A stretch of 64,000 nt of DNA from Anaerolineales bacterium (GCA_015075405.1 JABTUK010000005.1:310001-374000); one strand, 5' to 3'. Numbered from the stretch's first letter, positions 1 to 8,482 are shown. Notes: generated from the sequence alone by a model not told the origin. Made by a program: numbers and translations.

Positions 1-62
1 TCGGCCGCATTAGGATTCTGTTCCAGCACAAAGCGCACAAATTCTACCGCAATCTTATTCAA
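1..62 (-). CDS. 5' end of an unidentified gene (partial)
   Basis: A TTG codon at 60-62 on the minus strand opens a frame that runs off the window edge and reads LNKIAVEFVRFVLEQNPNAA. An AAAAGGAG Shine-Dalgarno-like run lies about 6 nt upstream (about 68-75), which is why I call a start here. Only about 20 codons are visible, so no function can be given. It lies on the same strand as the glycan operon and 91 bp beyond its last gene, so it may be a further member. It could equally be a chance frame. Confidence 0.35.
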   Translation of the reverse strand, partial: MNKIAVEFVRFVLEQNPNAA

Positions 63-153
63 GATATGCTCCTTTTAAGCCCCTACCCGTCGAGTTTTTA
101 GTATCCCTCATTATATAACACAACCCTCTTCTCCTGAAAATTGGACAACCGAT

Positions 154-855
154 TTAGCCCAGTATTAGCCTGGTTAACCGCCAAAAAAAGCCGGCCAAGC
201 ATACCAGATAGATAACCGCAGTAACGACATAAAAAGTGGTTTCACCCCAAACTACAGGACGGTTCCGAGTCATTTGATCTGCTAAAACCTGTAATTTTTC
301 TCCGGCCGTCAATTGAAAACAAGCCCGAAAGGTAATGTCGGCCCGCAACGGTACCGGACCCAAAAAAGCTTGGCCTGATTGAAAAATATCCCGTTCGATG
401 CCCCCTACGGTGATCGCATTTCCCTCGACCGACTCGGGGGAGGCTAAGGTAATTAGATAGGTTTTTCCTTCAGAATTGTTGATTGGGGGAAAGGTAAATG
501 TTCGCCATGATTGATCGCTTACGGTGGCCGCATTGAAAGTCGTCTTAAAAAGTTCCAGACCCGCCAGAGGATTTTGACTATCGGGTTGGGTTTCAAGCAG
601 CCGCAGGGTTACATCGTGGGTATTTTGCCGCTGATAGGTTTGAAAAAGGAGGTCCACCCGATTTAAATAATTGCGCGGCGCGACAAAACTCTGGCTGATA
701 ATTTGGTCCCCCCAGATTTGTTGGCTTTCTGTCGGAACTTCATTGTTATTGATGGGCTGGCCTTCGCAAGCCAACTGATCAAGCCAGAAAGCGACAATGA
801 TGCCAAATCCTATCAGGGCCACACTCAGAAAAGTAATTGTTACCAGTTTTTTCAT
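154..855 (-). CDS. Bitopic membrane protein of unknown function in glycan operon
   Basis: A 233-residue protein with one hydrophobic segment near residues 5-25 and a second near 205-228. They enclose about 180 mostly polar residues predicted to lie outside the membrane. The central part (QSFVAPRNYLNRVDLLF, and later WRTFTFPPI) has the alternating pattern of a beta-sandwich/jelly-roll domain of the sort that binds sugars, but I recognise no named family, so this is inference. It starts 9 bp after the DUF2142-like glycosyltransferase and is the last complete gene of the operon transcribed from about 6.1 kb. A role in handling or displaying the glycan made by the upstream genes is plausible from context only. 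Confidence 0.75.
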   Translation of the reverse strand: MKKLVTITFLSVALIGFGIIVAFWLDQLACEGQPINNNEVPTESQQIWGDQIISQSFVAPRNYLNRVDLLFQTYQRQNTHDVTLRLLETQPDSQNPLAGLELFKTTFNAATVSDQSWRTFTFPPINNSEGKTYLITLASPESVEGNAITVGGIERDIFQSGQAFLGPVPLRADITFRACFQLTAGEKLQVLADQMTRNRPVVWGETTFYVVTAVIYLVCLAGFFWRLTRLILG

Positions 856-864
856 CGCTGAAAC

Positions 865-2235
865 TCAGTAGCGGGAATAGAAAATCGGCACGATATAGCC
901 AAATAGGACGAGGGAGTCAAAAAGGAAAAACAGCGTGATAGCCCCCAGCAAGCCCACTTTCCGCCATCCAAGTGGAATTAACTGCCGCCAACCTAACATC
1001 AAAAACAAGGCTATGGGGGTCATGACCGCATAAAGCGACCGTCCCTGCCGATAGACGATGCTGTTGCTAAGGGCGTTCCAACCCAGGATAATCCCGATGG
1101 CGACAACAACCGCCACGGCCAACACCACCAATGCCTGGATTTCTGGTTGAAATTCTGGCCTGGAGAATAGTCTCCAGCGCATTACCAGGCCGACCATCAA
1201 TCCCCCTATGGCCAGGAGGCAGAGCCAGCCAACCACCTGATACCAAACGGGATGGACTCGAAAGATGGTCCAGCCGGGCATGGCCCAGAAACTTAAAAAG
1301 AGATCCTGCGGCACAATCGGGTCCAAATAAATCTCGTTTTGCCTGAAGCGAGCCAGGGCATCAGGAACAAGTATTATCAGCCGCCGCGGGGCCAGAAAAA
1401 AAAACAGACCGGCCAAAACCAACCCGGCCGGCAGCAGCCAGCGCCAGTATCGCCGGTAGCGCCATAAATAGAACAAGGCGATACAACCGAGGGCGAATGG
1501 TAAAAAGTAAGCTGTGGCTTTGGTCCACATCGCGGTCACTGAGAAACCCAAAATGGCTACCCCGTTGCGCCAGGTAAAGCCGGCGATAATTCCTCTCACC
1601 GTAAAATAGAGAGCAGCCGTTGTCAAAAGTTCGGCCAGGTTGCCGTTGTTGACGGTGGAGAGCATGTGCGTATGTTGAGGATTGAACAGGATTAACCCCG
1701 GCACACCGACGGCCAGGAAAATGTCGTGCGGAAAAATGGCGCGCACCATGAGATAGGCCAGCCCTATAATGCCCAGATTCATCAAGACGGTATTCAGCCG
1801 TACCAGGTAAAGCTGGAGGATGATATTTTGCTGGGGCGTTAAAAACAGCGGCCAACCCATCAAGGCGTAGGTAGGCCGGCTGCCATATAGACCCTTATAA
1901 ATCTCGTGATAAAGGGCAACGTGATCGCTTAGCCGCGAGTTGGGCTTTTGTGGGGGGCGTCCACTATCCAGGAAATCCCAAAAATTAAAGGTAAATAGAG
2001 AGTGGTCAAGCTCATCATACCAGGCGGGATCGGTTTCAAACTCGCTGTTCCACTCGCGAGCCGATAGGGAGGCTCGTACCCGTTCAAACTGGGCCGGTTC
2101 ATCCGGGGCCTGCCAGGGAGGCACGACCGAGGCGTAAATAATCCCCCGAACCAGCGCCAGAGCTAACAACCAGAAAAGGATAGATTTACCCCAAAATAGT
2201 GGCTCCGAGGGAGCTGTCGCCGGATAAGGTGTCAT
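865..2235 (-). CDS. DUF2142-like polytopic GT-C-type membrane glycosyltransferase
   Basis: A 456-residue multi-pass membrane protein with about ten hydrophobic segments. Just after the first segment (residues 18-38) is the motif PPWQAPDEPAQFE. The acidic PDEP(A)HF-type signature in the first outside loop is characteristic of DUF2142/GT-C proteins, which use polyprenyl-phosphate-linked sugars outside the membrane. Known GT-C enzymes use such acidic loop residues in catalysis; that this protein does so is inference. Its ATG shares one base with the TGA of the upstream GT2 (overlap at 2235), so the two are translationally coupled. Expected job: adding or transferring a sugar to a lipid-linked glycan. 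Confidence 0.82.
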   Translation of the reverse strand: MTPYPATAPSEPLFWGKSILFWLLALALVRGIIYASVVPPWQAPDEPAQFERVRASLSAREWNSEFETDPAWYDELDHSLFTFNFWDFLDSGRPPQKPNSRLSDHVALYHEIYKGLYGSRPTYALMGWPLFLTPQQNIILQLYLVRLNTVLMNLGIIGLAYLMVRAIFPHDIFLAVGVPGLILFNPQHTHMLSTVNNGNLAELLTTAALYFTVRGIIAGFTWRNGVAILGFSVTAMWTKATAYFLPFALGCIALFYLWRYRRYWRWLLPAGLVLAGLFFFLAPRRLIILVPDALARFRQNEIYLDPIVPQDLFLSFWAMPGWTIFRVHPVWYQVVGWLCLLAIGGLMVGLVMRWRLFSRPEFQPEIQALVVLAVAVVVAIGIILGWNALSNSIVYRQGRSLYAVMTPIALFLMLGWRQLIPLGWRKVGLLGAITLFFLFDSLVLFGYIVPIFYSRY

Positions 2236-3239
2236 CAGTTTCGCCGCAGCTTATTCAAAATGATTTCGCTGAGAGGAGGCTCACCCAGGTCATGGGTGAG
2301 TAACGCTTCAAGCGCGTGGTTAGAAATGGATTTGCCCTGCTGAATCATCCGCCGCTGCTTCAAAATACGGGGTAAAGCCTGTAAAAAAGCAAAAATTCCG
2401 GCCAAAGAAGCGAGCGGCTTTTTGTAGACCAGAAAAAAGTAAAACTGGCCGTATAAAAGGGTCGGGCTGTGCTTGAGCAGTAAAGACCAGGGCATATTTT
2501 TGAGCAAAAGGGTGAGGCGGTTCCGGGTGGCAAGATAAACATAGCGGGGGCGGGGAATGCCGGCCCCGCGCCACTGGTGCAGCACTTGAGCGCCAGGCAC
2601 GTACAGGCAGCGATAACCCCTTAGCCGTCCCTGCAACCCCAGGTCCACATCTTCCAGATAGCTGACAAACGTTTCATCAAACAACCCTACAGCCTCAAGA
2701 AAATCGCGCCGATAAAAAGCAGCCCCGCCGCAAGCCGAAAGGACTTCTTCCATCTGGACATAATTCTGGGCCGGTTCGCCCCGACCACGTTTGCAGGCAG
2801 AGCCATACCAACTTAAGGTATTGCCGGCATCGTCCATAATTGCAGGGTCGTCCATAGACAGCATTTTTGCCGCCAGGCTGCCCACGTCCGGCAAATTCTG
2901 CTCCATCGTCTCAACCAGGCAGGCCAGCCAGTCCGGCTGAGGGATAGTATCCACATTGAGCAGAGCAATATATTCAGAAGTCGTCTGCCTGATCCCGGCG
3001 TTAACTGCCGGGGCAAAGCCGCGATTTTCAGGAAAGGCCAAAATTTCTACTTCGGGATAGTGGGTTCTGACCAGTTCGAGCGACCCGTCGGTCGAGCCGT
3101 TATCCACCAGCAGAACTTTAAAATCGTGGTAGGTCTGGGCGCGCAGACCATCCAGGCAGCCGGGCAGCCAGCGTTGGGTATTCCAATTGGGAATGACAAC
3201 CGTAACTTTGGGTGGGAGGTCGGGATTTATTGCCATCAA
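2235..3239 (-). CDS. Family 2 glycosyltransferase
   Basis: A 334-residue GT-A fold glycosyltransferase, family GT2 (rhamnosyltransferase-like). The N-terminus has VTVVIPNWNTQRWL and VDNGSTDGS, then NRGFAPAVNAGIR. LLNVDT near residue 98 holds the metal-binding aspartate of the DxD position, and FDETFVSYLEDVDLGLQGR near 195-215 holds the ED catalytic-base motif. The C-terminal 90 residues (WSLLLKHSPTLLYGQFYFFLVY) are hydrophobic and probably membrane-associated. It starts MM, and its ATG overlaps the stop of the methyltransferase gene by 4 bp (ATGA type). It is closely similar in layout to the divergent GT2 at 6156-7193, so the two are probably paralogues. Predicted action is in the cytoplasm at the membrane during surface glycan assembly. 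Confidence 0.92.
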   Translation of the reverse strand: MMAINPDLPPKVTVVIPNWNTQRWLPGCLDGLRAQTYHDFKVLLVDNGSTDGSLELVRTHYPEVEILAFPENRGFAPAVNAGIRQTTSEYIALLNVDTIPQPDWLACLVETMEQNLPDVGSLAAKMLSMDDPAIMDDAGNTLSWYGSACKRGRGEPAQNYVQMEEVLSACGGAAFYRRDFLEAVGLFDETFVSYLEDVDLGLQGRLRGYRCLYVPGAQVLHQWRGAGIPRPRYVYLATRNRLTLLLKNMPWSLLLKHSPTLLYGQFYFFLVYKKPLASLAGIFAFLQALPRILKQRRMIQQGKSISNHALEALLTHDLGEPPLSEIILNKLRRN

Positions 3240-4060
3240 TAGCCCACCGGACTGCGTTTTACCAACAAAATGTCTTGATACGACAAACCATCATTCCGGC
3301 CACTCCAGACGCCGTAGTAAACTGGTCCTGATACTTCCAGGCCGCACTTTTGGATAAGTTCAATTAAAAAATTTTCCTCGTAAGCAACGGCGCTTTCTGG
3401 AATCACCTCGTTCCACAGGCGATACAAGCCTGGTCCATATTGAAAGTTGATATCGTTTTTACTCTGCTCAGCCAAAAGTTGTTGAGCCTCATTAAGCAAG
3501 AAATATGTCATCAAAGCCCGTCCCGACTCTTGCAGCAATCGCGCTATTTCCCGCAGATAATTTTCAACATCTTCGGGTAACATGTGCGTGAAAACTGAGG
3601 TGAGGAATATGAAATCGAACTGTTTATCGGCCAGAGGAAAGGTGTAATTTTTAGCCAGGTAGCGTCCGGTGGGGTTGTAACGCTGGCTAAAAAGGTCGGC
3701 CTGGACAAACTGAAAGTTGGGATAGCGCCGGGTAATGTTTTGTTGACACCATTCAATCGTTTTGCGGGTGATATCCATGCCGGTGTAAGACCCGGCCCGG
3801 CTCAAATAACCGGTGAGCGGTAAAGCAATACGCCCGCAGCCGCAGCCAATATCCAGCACACGCTCATTGGGCTGAAGGTTGGCTAATTTGACAAACAGGC
3901 CCAAAAATTCTCTGCCCGTCGCCTCAAAATCAGTCGGGCCGACATCCCGCAGCCGGAAAGGAGGCAGATGAAGCTGGCCTTTAGCCAGACGTAGCACATA
4001 ATCAACAGGTGCGCTCAAGGGATGAGTTTTAGTGAGAAGCCTTTGTAAAAGCGGATCCAT
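3236..4060 (-). CDS. Class I SAM-dependent methyltransferase
   Basis: A 274-residue methyltransferase. Motif I, VLDIGCGCGRIALPL (about residues 68-82), is the SAM-binding glycine loop. GMDITRKTIEWC supplies the acidic ribose-binding residue, and FDFIFLTSVFTHMLPEDVENYL is the motif IV/post-motif region typical of Methyltransf_11/25. It is embedded between glycosyltransferases with overlaps on both sides (32 bp with the GT4 gene upstream, 4 bp with the GT2 downstream), so a role in methylating a sugar or glycan end is likely; the substrate is not visible. An in-frame start later than 4060 would shorten the upstream overlap, but the N-terminal residues look native. Confidence 0.9.
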   Translation of the reverse strand: MDPLLQRLLTKTHPLSAPVDYVLRLAKGQLHLPPFRLRDVGPTDFEATGREFLGLFVKLANLQPNERVLDIGCGCGRIALPLTGYLSRAGSYTGMDITRKTIEWCQQNITRRYPNFQFVQADLFSQRYNPTGRYLAKNYTFPLADKQFDFIFLTSVFTHMLPEDVENYLREIARLLQESGRALMTYFLLNEAQQLLAEQSKNDINFQYGPGLYRLWNEVIPESAVAYEENFLIELIQKCGLEVSGPVYYGVWSGRNDGLSYQDILLVKRSPVGY

Positions 4061-5072
4061 GATTATCTATTACTTTTTGATACACGCTTTTGAAGGATGC
4101 AATCAGTGCTTCTTTGGAAAAATCGCGCGACCCAACCGCTTGAGCCGCTTTTTGCAGCCGGCCATAATTTTGAGCCAGGGTTTCTACTGCCGCCAAAACT
4201 GCGCCGGGGGTGACTTCTTCGACCACCTGCCCGCAGTCGGCCTGTTCGACGTAATCGGCCATAGGAATCGAACGGCTGACCAGAATCGGTTTCCCGGCGG
4301 CCAGTGACTCCATCAATGTGTGCGGGTAAGAGCGGATGATAGCCGGGTCTGTAACCAGGGTGATGCTGGCATGGACCTCGGCCAGCACTTGATTCACATC
4401 CACTTTTTGATTGATAATTTCAACCTGCCGCTCCAGCCCCATCTGCCGCACCCGGCGGGCCATTTCTTCGGCCAGCACGCCGCGCCACAGGCAAACCAGG
4501 CGCAGGTGGGGCGCTTGCTGCGCCGCCGCCAGCAGGGCTTCGATGCCTTTAGTCCGAAACTGCCCCATCGTCCAGGGGGCCGACCCCACCATTAATCTGA
4601 TCTCCGAATGCAGCGGCAGGGCCGAATACGAAAAGCGGCAGGTCTCGATGCCGGGCCGGACTAAATAGGTGTTGTGTCCCAACCCCCAACCTTGCAGCCG
4701 TTTCAAACTGCGCTCATCAGACACCGTGACCGCCGCCAGTGAGCCAAAAAAGGCCCGGTTGGGTGGTTTCAACCCTACCCCGCTGCTGATGGAATAAATC
4801 ACTGGCCGGCGCAGCCAGCGCAGAAAAGGAAACGGAAACGGGTCGGCGTTGTAAAAATGGTGCAGGTGCAGGTCGCTTTCCTCGGCCCGGATTTGCCCCA
4901 GTTGGTGAAAACCAAAGAGCAGCCGGGGCCAATACAGGCGCGATTGGTCATTGGGGTTAACGTGAATCAGGTTGCCGTCGAAATGATGCCGCAGGGTATT
5001 GATTTCTTGCAGCATCGCCTCTGTCCCGGCCAGTTTGGGGGGCAGATTGGTGCTGTGGTACAGAATCTTCAC
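4029..5072 (-). CDS. Family 4 glycosyltransferase (GT-B fold)
   Basis: A 347-residue GT-B glycosyltransferase. The start is MKILYHSTNLPPKLAGTE, where the NLPP..GTE segment corresponds to the acceptor-side glycine loop of GT4 enzymes. The C-terminal Rossmann half contains SYPHTLMESLAAGKPILVS (about residues 268-286), equivalent to the EX7E nucleotide-sugar motif of GT4. Only the second acidic residue (the E of MES) is clearly present, so the first glutamate seems replaced. Its start overlaps the preceding GT2 stop by 4 bp, and its end overlaps the methyltransferase start by 32 bp. Likely a cytoplasmic enzyme of the same glycan pathway; donor and acceptor unknown. Confidence 0.87.
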   Translation of the reverse strand: MKILYHSTNLPPKLAGTEAMLQEINTLRHHFDGNLIHVNPNDQSRLYWPRLLFGFHQLGQIRAEESDLHLHHFYNADPFPFPFLRWLRRPVIYSISSGVGLKPPNRAFFGSLAAVTVSDERSLKRLQGWGLGHNTYLVRPGIETCRFSYSALPLHSEIRLMVGSAPWTMGQFRTKGIEALLAAAQQAPHLRLVCLWRGVLAEEMARRVRQMGLERQVEIINQKVDVNQVLAEVHASITLVTDPAIIRSYPHTLMESLAAGKPILVSRSIPMADYVEQADCGQVVEEVTPGAVLAAVETLAQNYGRLQKAAQAVGSRDFSKEALIASFKSVYQKVIDNHGSAFTKASH

Positions 5073-6010
5073 GGGCGCTGCCCCGATTGGCCTGCCTGCA
5101 ATACTGGGGGCGGCTGCCCGGAACAGGCCGCCAAAACACGCTCATTTTGGCCGCCAAACCGCCCCTGCCAGCCATCAGCCAACCCCAGCCAGGTCGCTTT
5201 AGCCGTAGGCGATTGGCCGCTGAACTGCAACTTCACCGTCAAGGCCAGGCAGTAAAGCGTCCAAAAGCCAAAAAGCCAGAAGTGCCGGCGATAGTGTTTC
5301 CGCAGAAACAGAAAGCGATTGCGGATAATGTAGTACACATACAAGGTGCGGCGCAGCTTTGAGGAGCGGCTGACCGTATGGCTGGCCCGCGCTCTGCTCT
5401 CGACCACGCTGAGATACCCCTGTAATTTGGCGCGATAGCAGAAGTCGGGCGTCTCGCCGGTAAAAAAGTAAGCCTCGTCCAACAGCCCCACCCGCCGAAA
5501 AACTTCGGCCCGGACCAGCATGACCGTGCCGGGAATATAATCAACGGGGTAGACCGGCTCGCCGGCCGGAGGACCGGCCAGGTGCGAAGTCAAATGCCAG
5601 ACAATATTCTGCCCGCCAGCCGCCAGCAGTTTGTCGGGCCGGTCGCCGTCGAACATGAGCGGTCCCACAATGCCTACCTCCGGCCGGGCGGCCAGTGTGT
5701 CGAGCATGGTCATAACATCCGTTTCGGCGATGTGGGCGTCGTTGTTAAGCAAAAGCAGCGGCGCATCGCCGGCAGCCAGCGCCTCGACAATGGCCCGATT
5801 GTTGCCCCCGGCGTACCCCAAATTGGTCGAATTACGCAGCAAATGAACCTGCGGGCACTCTCGCGCAATGGCCTCGGCGCTGCTGTCGCCGGAGGCATTG
5901 TCCACCACCCAAATAACCGGCTGCGCCTGATTCCAACCTGAAAAACGGCGGACACACTCGATGGTGTCAGCCGCCGCGTTCCAATTCAGAATAATAACGG
6001 CCAGTTGCAT
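5069..6010 (-). CDS. Family 2 glycosyltransferase, first gene of glycan operon
   Basis: A 313-residue GT2 enzyme. Visible motifs are LAVIILNWNAAADTIEC at the N-terminus, VDNASGDSS, then LGYAGGNNRAI, LLLLNNDAH (metal-binding aspartate, near residue 89) and FFTGETPDFCYRAKLQGY (near 190-207) at the ED-motif position. The last 40 residues are low in recognisable structure. It is the promoter-proximal gene of the six-gene minus-strand operon: a TTGACC/TAGAAT promoter lies at 6098-6127, and the leader contains a 47-bp perfect palindrome. The last four bases overlap the GT4 start. Likely adds a sugar to a lipid-linked or surface glycan. Confidence 0.91.
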   Translation of the reverse strand: MQLAVIILNWNAAADTIECVRRFSGWNQAQPVIWVVDNASGDSSAEAIARECPQVHLLRNSTNLGYAGGNNRAIVEALAAGDAPLLLLNNDAHIAETDVMTMLDTLAARPEVGIVGPLMFDGDRPDKLLAAGGQNIVWHLTSHLAGPPAGEPVYPVDYIPGTVMLVRAEVFRRVGLLDEAYFFTGETPDFCYRAKLQGYLSVVESRARASHTVSRSSKLRRTLYVYYIIRNRFLFLRKHYRRHFWLFGFWTLYCLALTVKLQFSGQSPTAKATWLGLADGWQGRFGGQNERVLAACSGQPPPVLQAGQSGQRP

Positions 6011-6026
6011 AGGTTTCCAGGAAAGA

Positions 6027-6073
6027 CCCCCTCCCCAACCCTCCCCCTGCTAGGGGGAGGGTTGGGGAGGGGG
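6027..6073. repeat. 47-bp GC-rich palindrome (22-bp perfect arms)
   Basis: Two perfect 22-bp arms (CCCCCTCCCCAACCCTCCCC continuing to CT, and its complement) flank a 3-nt loop. It sits in the leader of the minus-strand glycan operon. Related GC-rich palindromes occur inside genes at 30061, 46169, 54602 and 56564. Confidence 0.92.
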
Positions 6074-6083
6074 CGCGGTCGGT

Positions 6084-6112
6084 TTGACTTGCCCGCCATT
6101 CTAGCATAGTAT
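6084..6112 (+). promoter_or_regulatory. Sigma-70-type promoter of divergent GT2
   Basis: TTGACT (6084-6089), exactly 17 bp, TAGTAT (6107-6112), ending 43 bp before the GT2 start at 6156. The element interleaves with the minus-strand promoter, so the two directions would compete for polymerase. Confidence 0.42.
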
Positions 6113-6127
6113 AGGGGCAATGGTCAA
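6098..6127 (-). promoter_or_regulatory. Sigma-70-type promoter of the glycan operon
   Basis: On the minus strand, a TTGACC -35 (6122-6127), 18-bp spacer and TAGAAT -10 (6098-6103). Transcription would start near 6091 and run through the palindrome at 6027-6073 before the GT2 start at 6010. It overlaps the plus-strand promoter at 6084-6112. Confidence 0.5.
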
Positions 6128-6155
6128 AATACGCTGAAACTGGCTCAATTGTTTG

Positions 6156-7193
6156 ATGCAAACTCCGCAAGCTTCGCCCCCCGCCCCCGCAGCCTATCAG
6201 GTAGCGGTCGTGATTACCAACTGGAACGGCTGCCATTACCTGGAAAGGTGTCTGCGTTCGATATTTGCCCAGGATTTTCAGGATTTTAGGGTTTACGTGA
6301 TAGACAACGCCTCCAGCGACGACTCGGTGGCGATGGTACGCCGCTGTTTTCCCCAGATTCAACTGCTACAGAATGAAAGTAACCTGGGACTGTGCGCGGC
6401 CAACAATCGCGGTATTTTGACGACCCAGGCCGAGTTTGTTTTGATTTTGAACAACGACACGGAACTCGAGCCGGATTGCCTGGGCCAGTTGGTCGCGGCG
6501 CTACAGGCTGACCCCCGGCTGGGCATGGCCGCTAGTAAAATGCTGCTGACCCACCCGCGCGATATGGTCGAGTCAGCCGGCATTACCGTTGATCGCGCCG
6601 GGATTGCCTGGGGGTTGGAGAGCGGGACCTTCCACACCCCCGGCCCCACCACACCGGAGCCGGTCTTTGGGGCCTGCGGTGGAGCGGCGCTTTATCGCCG
6701 GGCCATGCTGCTGGAGATCGGTCTCTTTGACGAGGACTTTTTTGTTTATTTTGAAGATGCCGACGTGGCCTGGCGCGGTCAGTGGGCCGGCTGGCAGGGT
6801 GTTTATGTGCCCGGCGCGGTCACATATCACGCTCATTCAGCCACGATTAAAGAAGGCTCGCCGTTTAAAACCCGGCTGTTGGGGCGCAACAAGCTGTGGC
6901 TGATCTGCAAAAGCTACCCCTGGCCGTACCTGCTCTGGTACAGTCCACTCATATTGGGCTATGAGTTAATGTCCATCGGCTTTGCCCTGACCACCCGGCG
7001 CGGCCTGCCTGCTCTGAAAGGACGGTGGGAAGCTTTACGCACGCTGGGCCGGATGTTGGCCAAACGCCGGCAGATGGTGCGGCGCGTCTCCGCCCGGACG
7101 ATGATGAGCCGGCTCCAGCCGGTCGAAAACCCTTTGACCTTGCTCCGCCGTCACCTGGCGATTGCCAATACCGTTAGCCACCAGTACAAATAG
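6156..7193 (+). CDS. Family 2 glycosyltransferase
   Basis: A 345-residue GT2 enzyme, divergent from the glycan operon. Motifs in order: VAVVITNWNGCHYLERCL (about 16-33), VIDNASSDDS, NLGLCAANNRGIL, LILNNDTELEPD (metal-binding aspartate near residue 105) and FDEDFFVYFEDADVAWRGQ (ED base motif near 195). These are followed by a hydrophobic C-terminal stretch (YPWPYLLWYSPLILGYELM). A TTG directly before the ATG could also start it (6153); I prefer the ATG. Layout and length match the GT2 at 2235-3239, suggesting paralogy. Function: transfer of a sugar during surface glycan or glycolipid assembly; substrate unknown. Confidence 0.91.
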   Translation: MQTPQASPPAPAAYQVAVVITNWNGCHYLERCLRSIFAQDFQDFRVYVIDNASSDDSVAMVRRCFPQIQLLQNESNLGLCAANNRGILTTQAEFVLILNNDTELEPDCLGQLVAALQADPRLGMAASKMLLTHPRDMVESAGITVDRAGIAWGLESGTFHTPGPTTPEPVFGACGGAALYRRAMLLEIGLFDEDFFVYFEDADVAWRGQWAGWQGVYVPGAVTYHAHSATIKEGSPFKTRLLGRNKLWLICKSYPWPYLLWYSPLILGYELMSIGFALTTRRGLPALKGRWEALRTLGRMLAKRRQMVRRVSARTMMSRLQPVENPLTLLRRHLAIANTVSHQYK

Positions 7194-7228
7194 GAATTAC
7201 GCAATCAATGTCATTAAGTTATGCAGTC

Positions 7229-7382
7229 CTTCGACCCTTCGACTGAGCCTTCGCTCAGGATGCATCAGCCTGAGTAGGAGAGCGCAGCGAACCGTATCGA
7301 AGGGTGCTGCGCCGTCAGGGAGCATCGCCAACTCGCACCCTTCGATACGCACTCCACTTCGTTTCGCGCTACTCAGGATGCT
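7229..7382. repeat. CTTCGACTGAGC / TATCGAAGGGTG composite repeat
   Basis: The intergenic stretch 7194-7408 is almost entirely made of inverted copies of two motifs: CCTTCGACTGAGCCTTCGCT with its complement, and GTATCGAAGGGTGC with CGCACCCTTCGATACGC. Relatives lie at 15812-15865 and, in frame, near 20880. No gene is visible in it. It may serve as a convergent-end hairpin between the GT2 and the SnoaL-like gene. Confidence 0.8.
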
Positions 7383-7408
7383 CCTTTCTGGCTTAATTTA
7401 ATCCTGCC

Positions 7409-7801
7409 TCAGCCCTTGACGTATGACAGCTTTTCAGCAATCCGCCCGTTTTGCACCCGGTACACATCCACCCCGCGCACGTGTCCCGGCTGGCTGTCCC
7501 GGCTGACCCAGCGATAAACCCAGCGCATGACTCCTCGTTCACCGGCGGCAAAAATTTCTTCTGTCTCCAACTCGATCTGAGCCGCAGCGGCAAAAAAGTC
7601 GGTCCAAAAGGCCCGGACGCTGGCTTGACCTTCGTAGCGCGTTCCATCCGGGGCCGGATAGGTATTCTCGAAGACAGTGTCTTTGGTCAGCAGGACCATC
7701 ATGGCTTCCACATCGCGCCGGTTGAGCGCCTCGTTGAACTGCCGGATGGCGGCGAGGGTGGCCGCCGTTTGCGCCTCGATCGGAGAAGGTTTGGGTATCA
7801 T
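7409..7801 (-). CDS. SnoaL-like / NTF2-fold protein
   Basis: A 130-residue protein with the whole length of one NTF2-like (SnoaL_2) domain. It opens with a helix AAIRQFNEALNRRDVEAMMVLLTKDTVFENTYPAPDGTRYEG, then GQASVRAFWTDFF, and ends with strands YRWVSRDSQPGHVRGVDVYRVQNGRIAEKLSYVKG. The Y.V.NGRI.E...Y ending is characteristic of the family. Members are small cytoplasmic cone-shaped proteins, some isomerases or cyclases, many without known substrate; I cannot assign one. It is on the minus strand after the HEAT-repeat gene, with an 8-bp-unit inverted repeat (7820-7894) between them. Confidence 0.88.
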   Translation of the reverse strand: MIPKPSPIEAQTAATLAAIRQFNEALNRRDVEAMMVLLTKDTVFENTYPAPDGTRYEGQASVRAFWTDFFAAAAQIELETEEIFAAGERGVMRWVYRWVSRDSQPGHVRGVDVYRVQNGRIAEKLSYVKG

Positions 7802-7819
7802 GGCTGTTCCTCGTAAATG

Positions 7820-7894
7820 GTGATGCGAGGAGGCGTGAGGCGAGGACGCGAAAGATTTCTTCGCCTCCTCGCGTCCCCGCCACCTCGCCTCATC
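7820..7894. repeat. Tandem GAGGCGAG-type inverted repeat
   Basis: Tandem 8-bp-like units (GCGAGGAGGCGTGAGGCGAG and its complement in the second half) form a long imperfect hairpin. It covers the stop codon of the HEAT gene (7890-7892) and ends 19 nt before the start of the SnoaL-like gene on the minus strand. Same family as 20765, 45453 and 57297. Confidence 0.85.
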
Positions 7895-8402
7895 CCAACT
7901 GCCGGAGCAGTTTTCGGCCCCGGCTTTGCACGGCGGGACTGCCCGTTTGAGCCAGCTCGGCTACTATTTTTATCACTTGGGGCCGCAGACTGGCCTCTTG
8001 CTCGGCCAGGTCAGCCAGGGCCTGCATGGCAAAGGTTTTGACAATCTTGCTGGAGTCGTCCAGGTAAGCCAGCAAAATTTCGACTACCTGGGCCAATTCG
8101 GCGTTGTTCAAGCTCAGCCGGGGCAACATTTGGGCTACATGCCAGCGCACTTCTTGTTGGTTAACCTGGGCCACTGGCCCGATGAGTTGATTTTTATACG
8201 GCTGGAGATAGCCAGGCTGCTGCGCCGTTATTTTCTCCACCGCATCCGCCGCCCGCATGCGGATCAGCGGATCGTCGCTGAGCATGCCCTCAAACAGCAG
8301 CGGAAACAGGGCCGGTTCGGCCAACACCTCGGCCACCACTTCATCGGCTCGCCCAATCGAGCGCCGGTCGCCGCCGGTCAGTTTTTGCAGTAGCGGGTTC
8401 AT
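7890..8402 (-). CDS. Small HEAT-repeat protein
   Basis: A 170-residue all-helical protein made of HEAT-type repeats. LIRMRAADAVEKITAQQPGYLQPY, VRWHVAQMLPRLSLNNAELAQVVEILLAYL and IVKTFAMQALADLAEQEASLRPQVIKIVAEL each show the paired-helix pattern with R/A and D/N anchor positions. HEAT arrays act as protein-binding scaffolds. No catalytic residues, signal peptide or membrane segment are seen, so it is cytoplasmic. Its partner is unknown. The gene is alone with the SnoaL-like gene downstream and preceded by a 590-bp repeat-rich intergenic stretch. Confidence 0.85.
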   Translation of the reverse strand: MNPLLQKLTGGDRRSIGRADEVVAEVLAEPALFPLLFEGMLSDDPLIRMRAADAVEKITAQQPGYLQPYKNQLIGPVAQVNQQEVRWHVAQMLPRLSLNNAELAQVVEILLAYLDDSSKIVKTFAMQALADLAEQEASLRPQVIKIVAELAQTGSPAVQSRGRKLLRQLG

Positions 8403-8482
8403 TGGCTTGCTCCCTGCTTTTTAGAATAGACATTGTCAGCCCACTTGTCAATTGTTTGCCAGGGCAAACGCATACTAACCCT

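Noticed and set aside
1361-1855. 164-codon minus-strand frame inside the DUF2142-like gene
   Set aside because: Overlaps a convincing polytopic membrane gene in the same direction but another frame, with no motif of its own.
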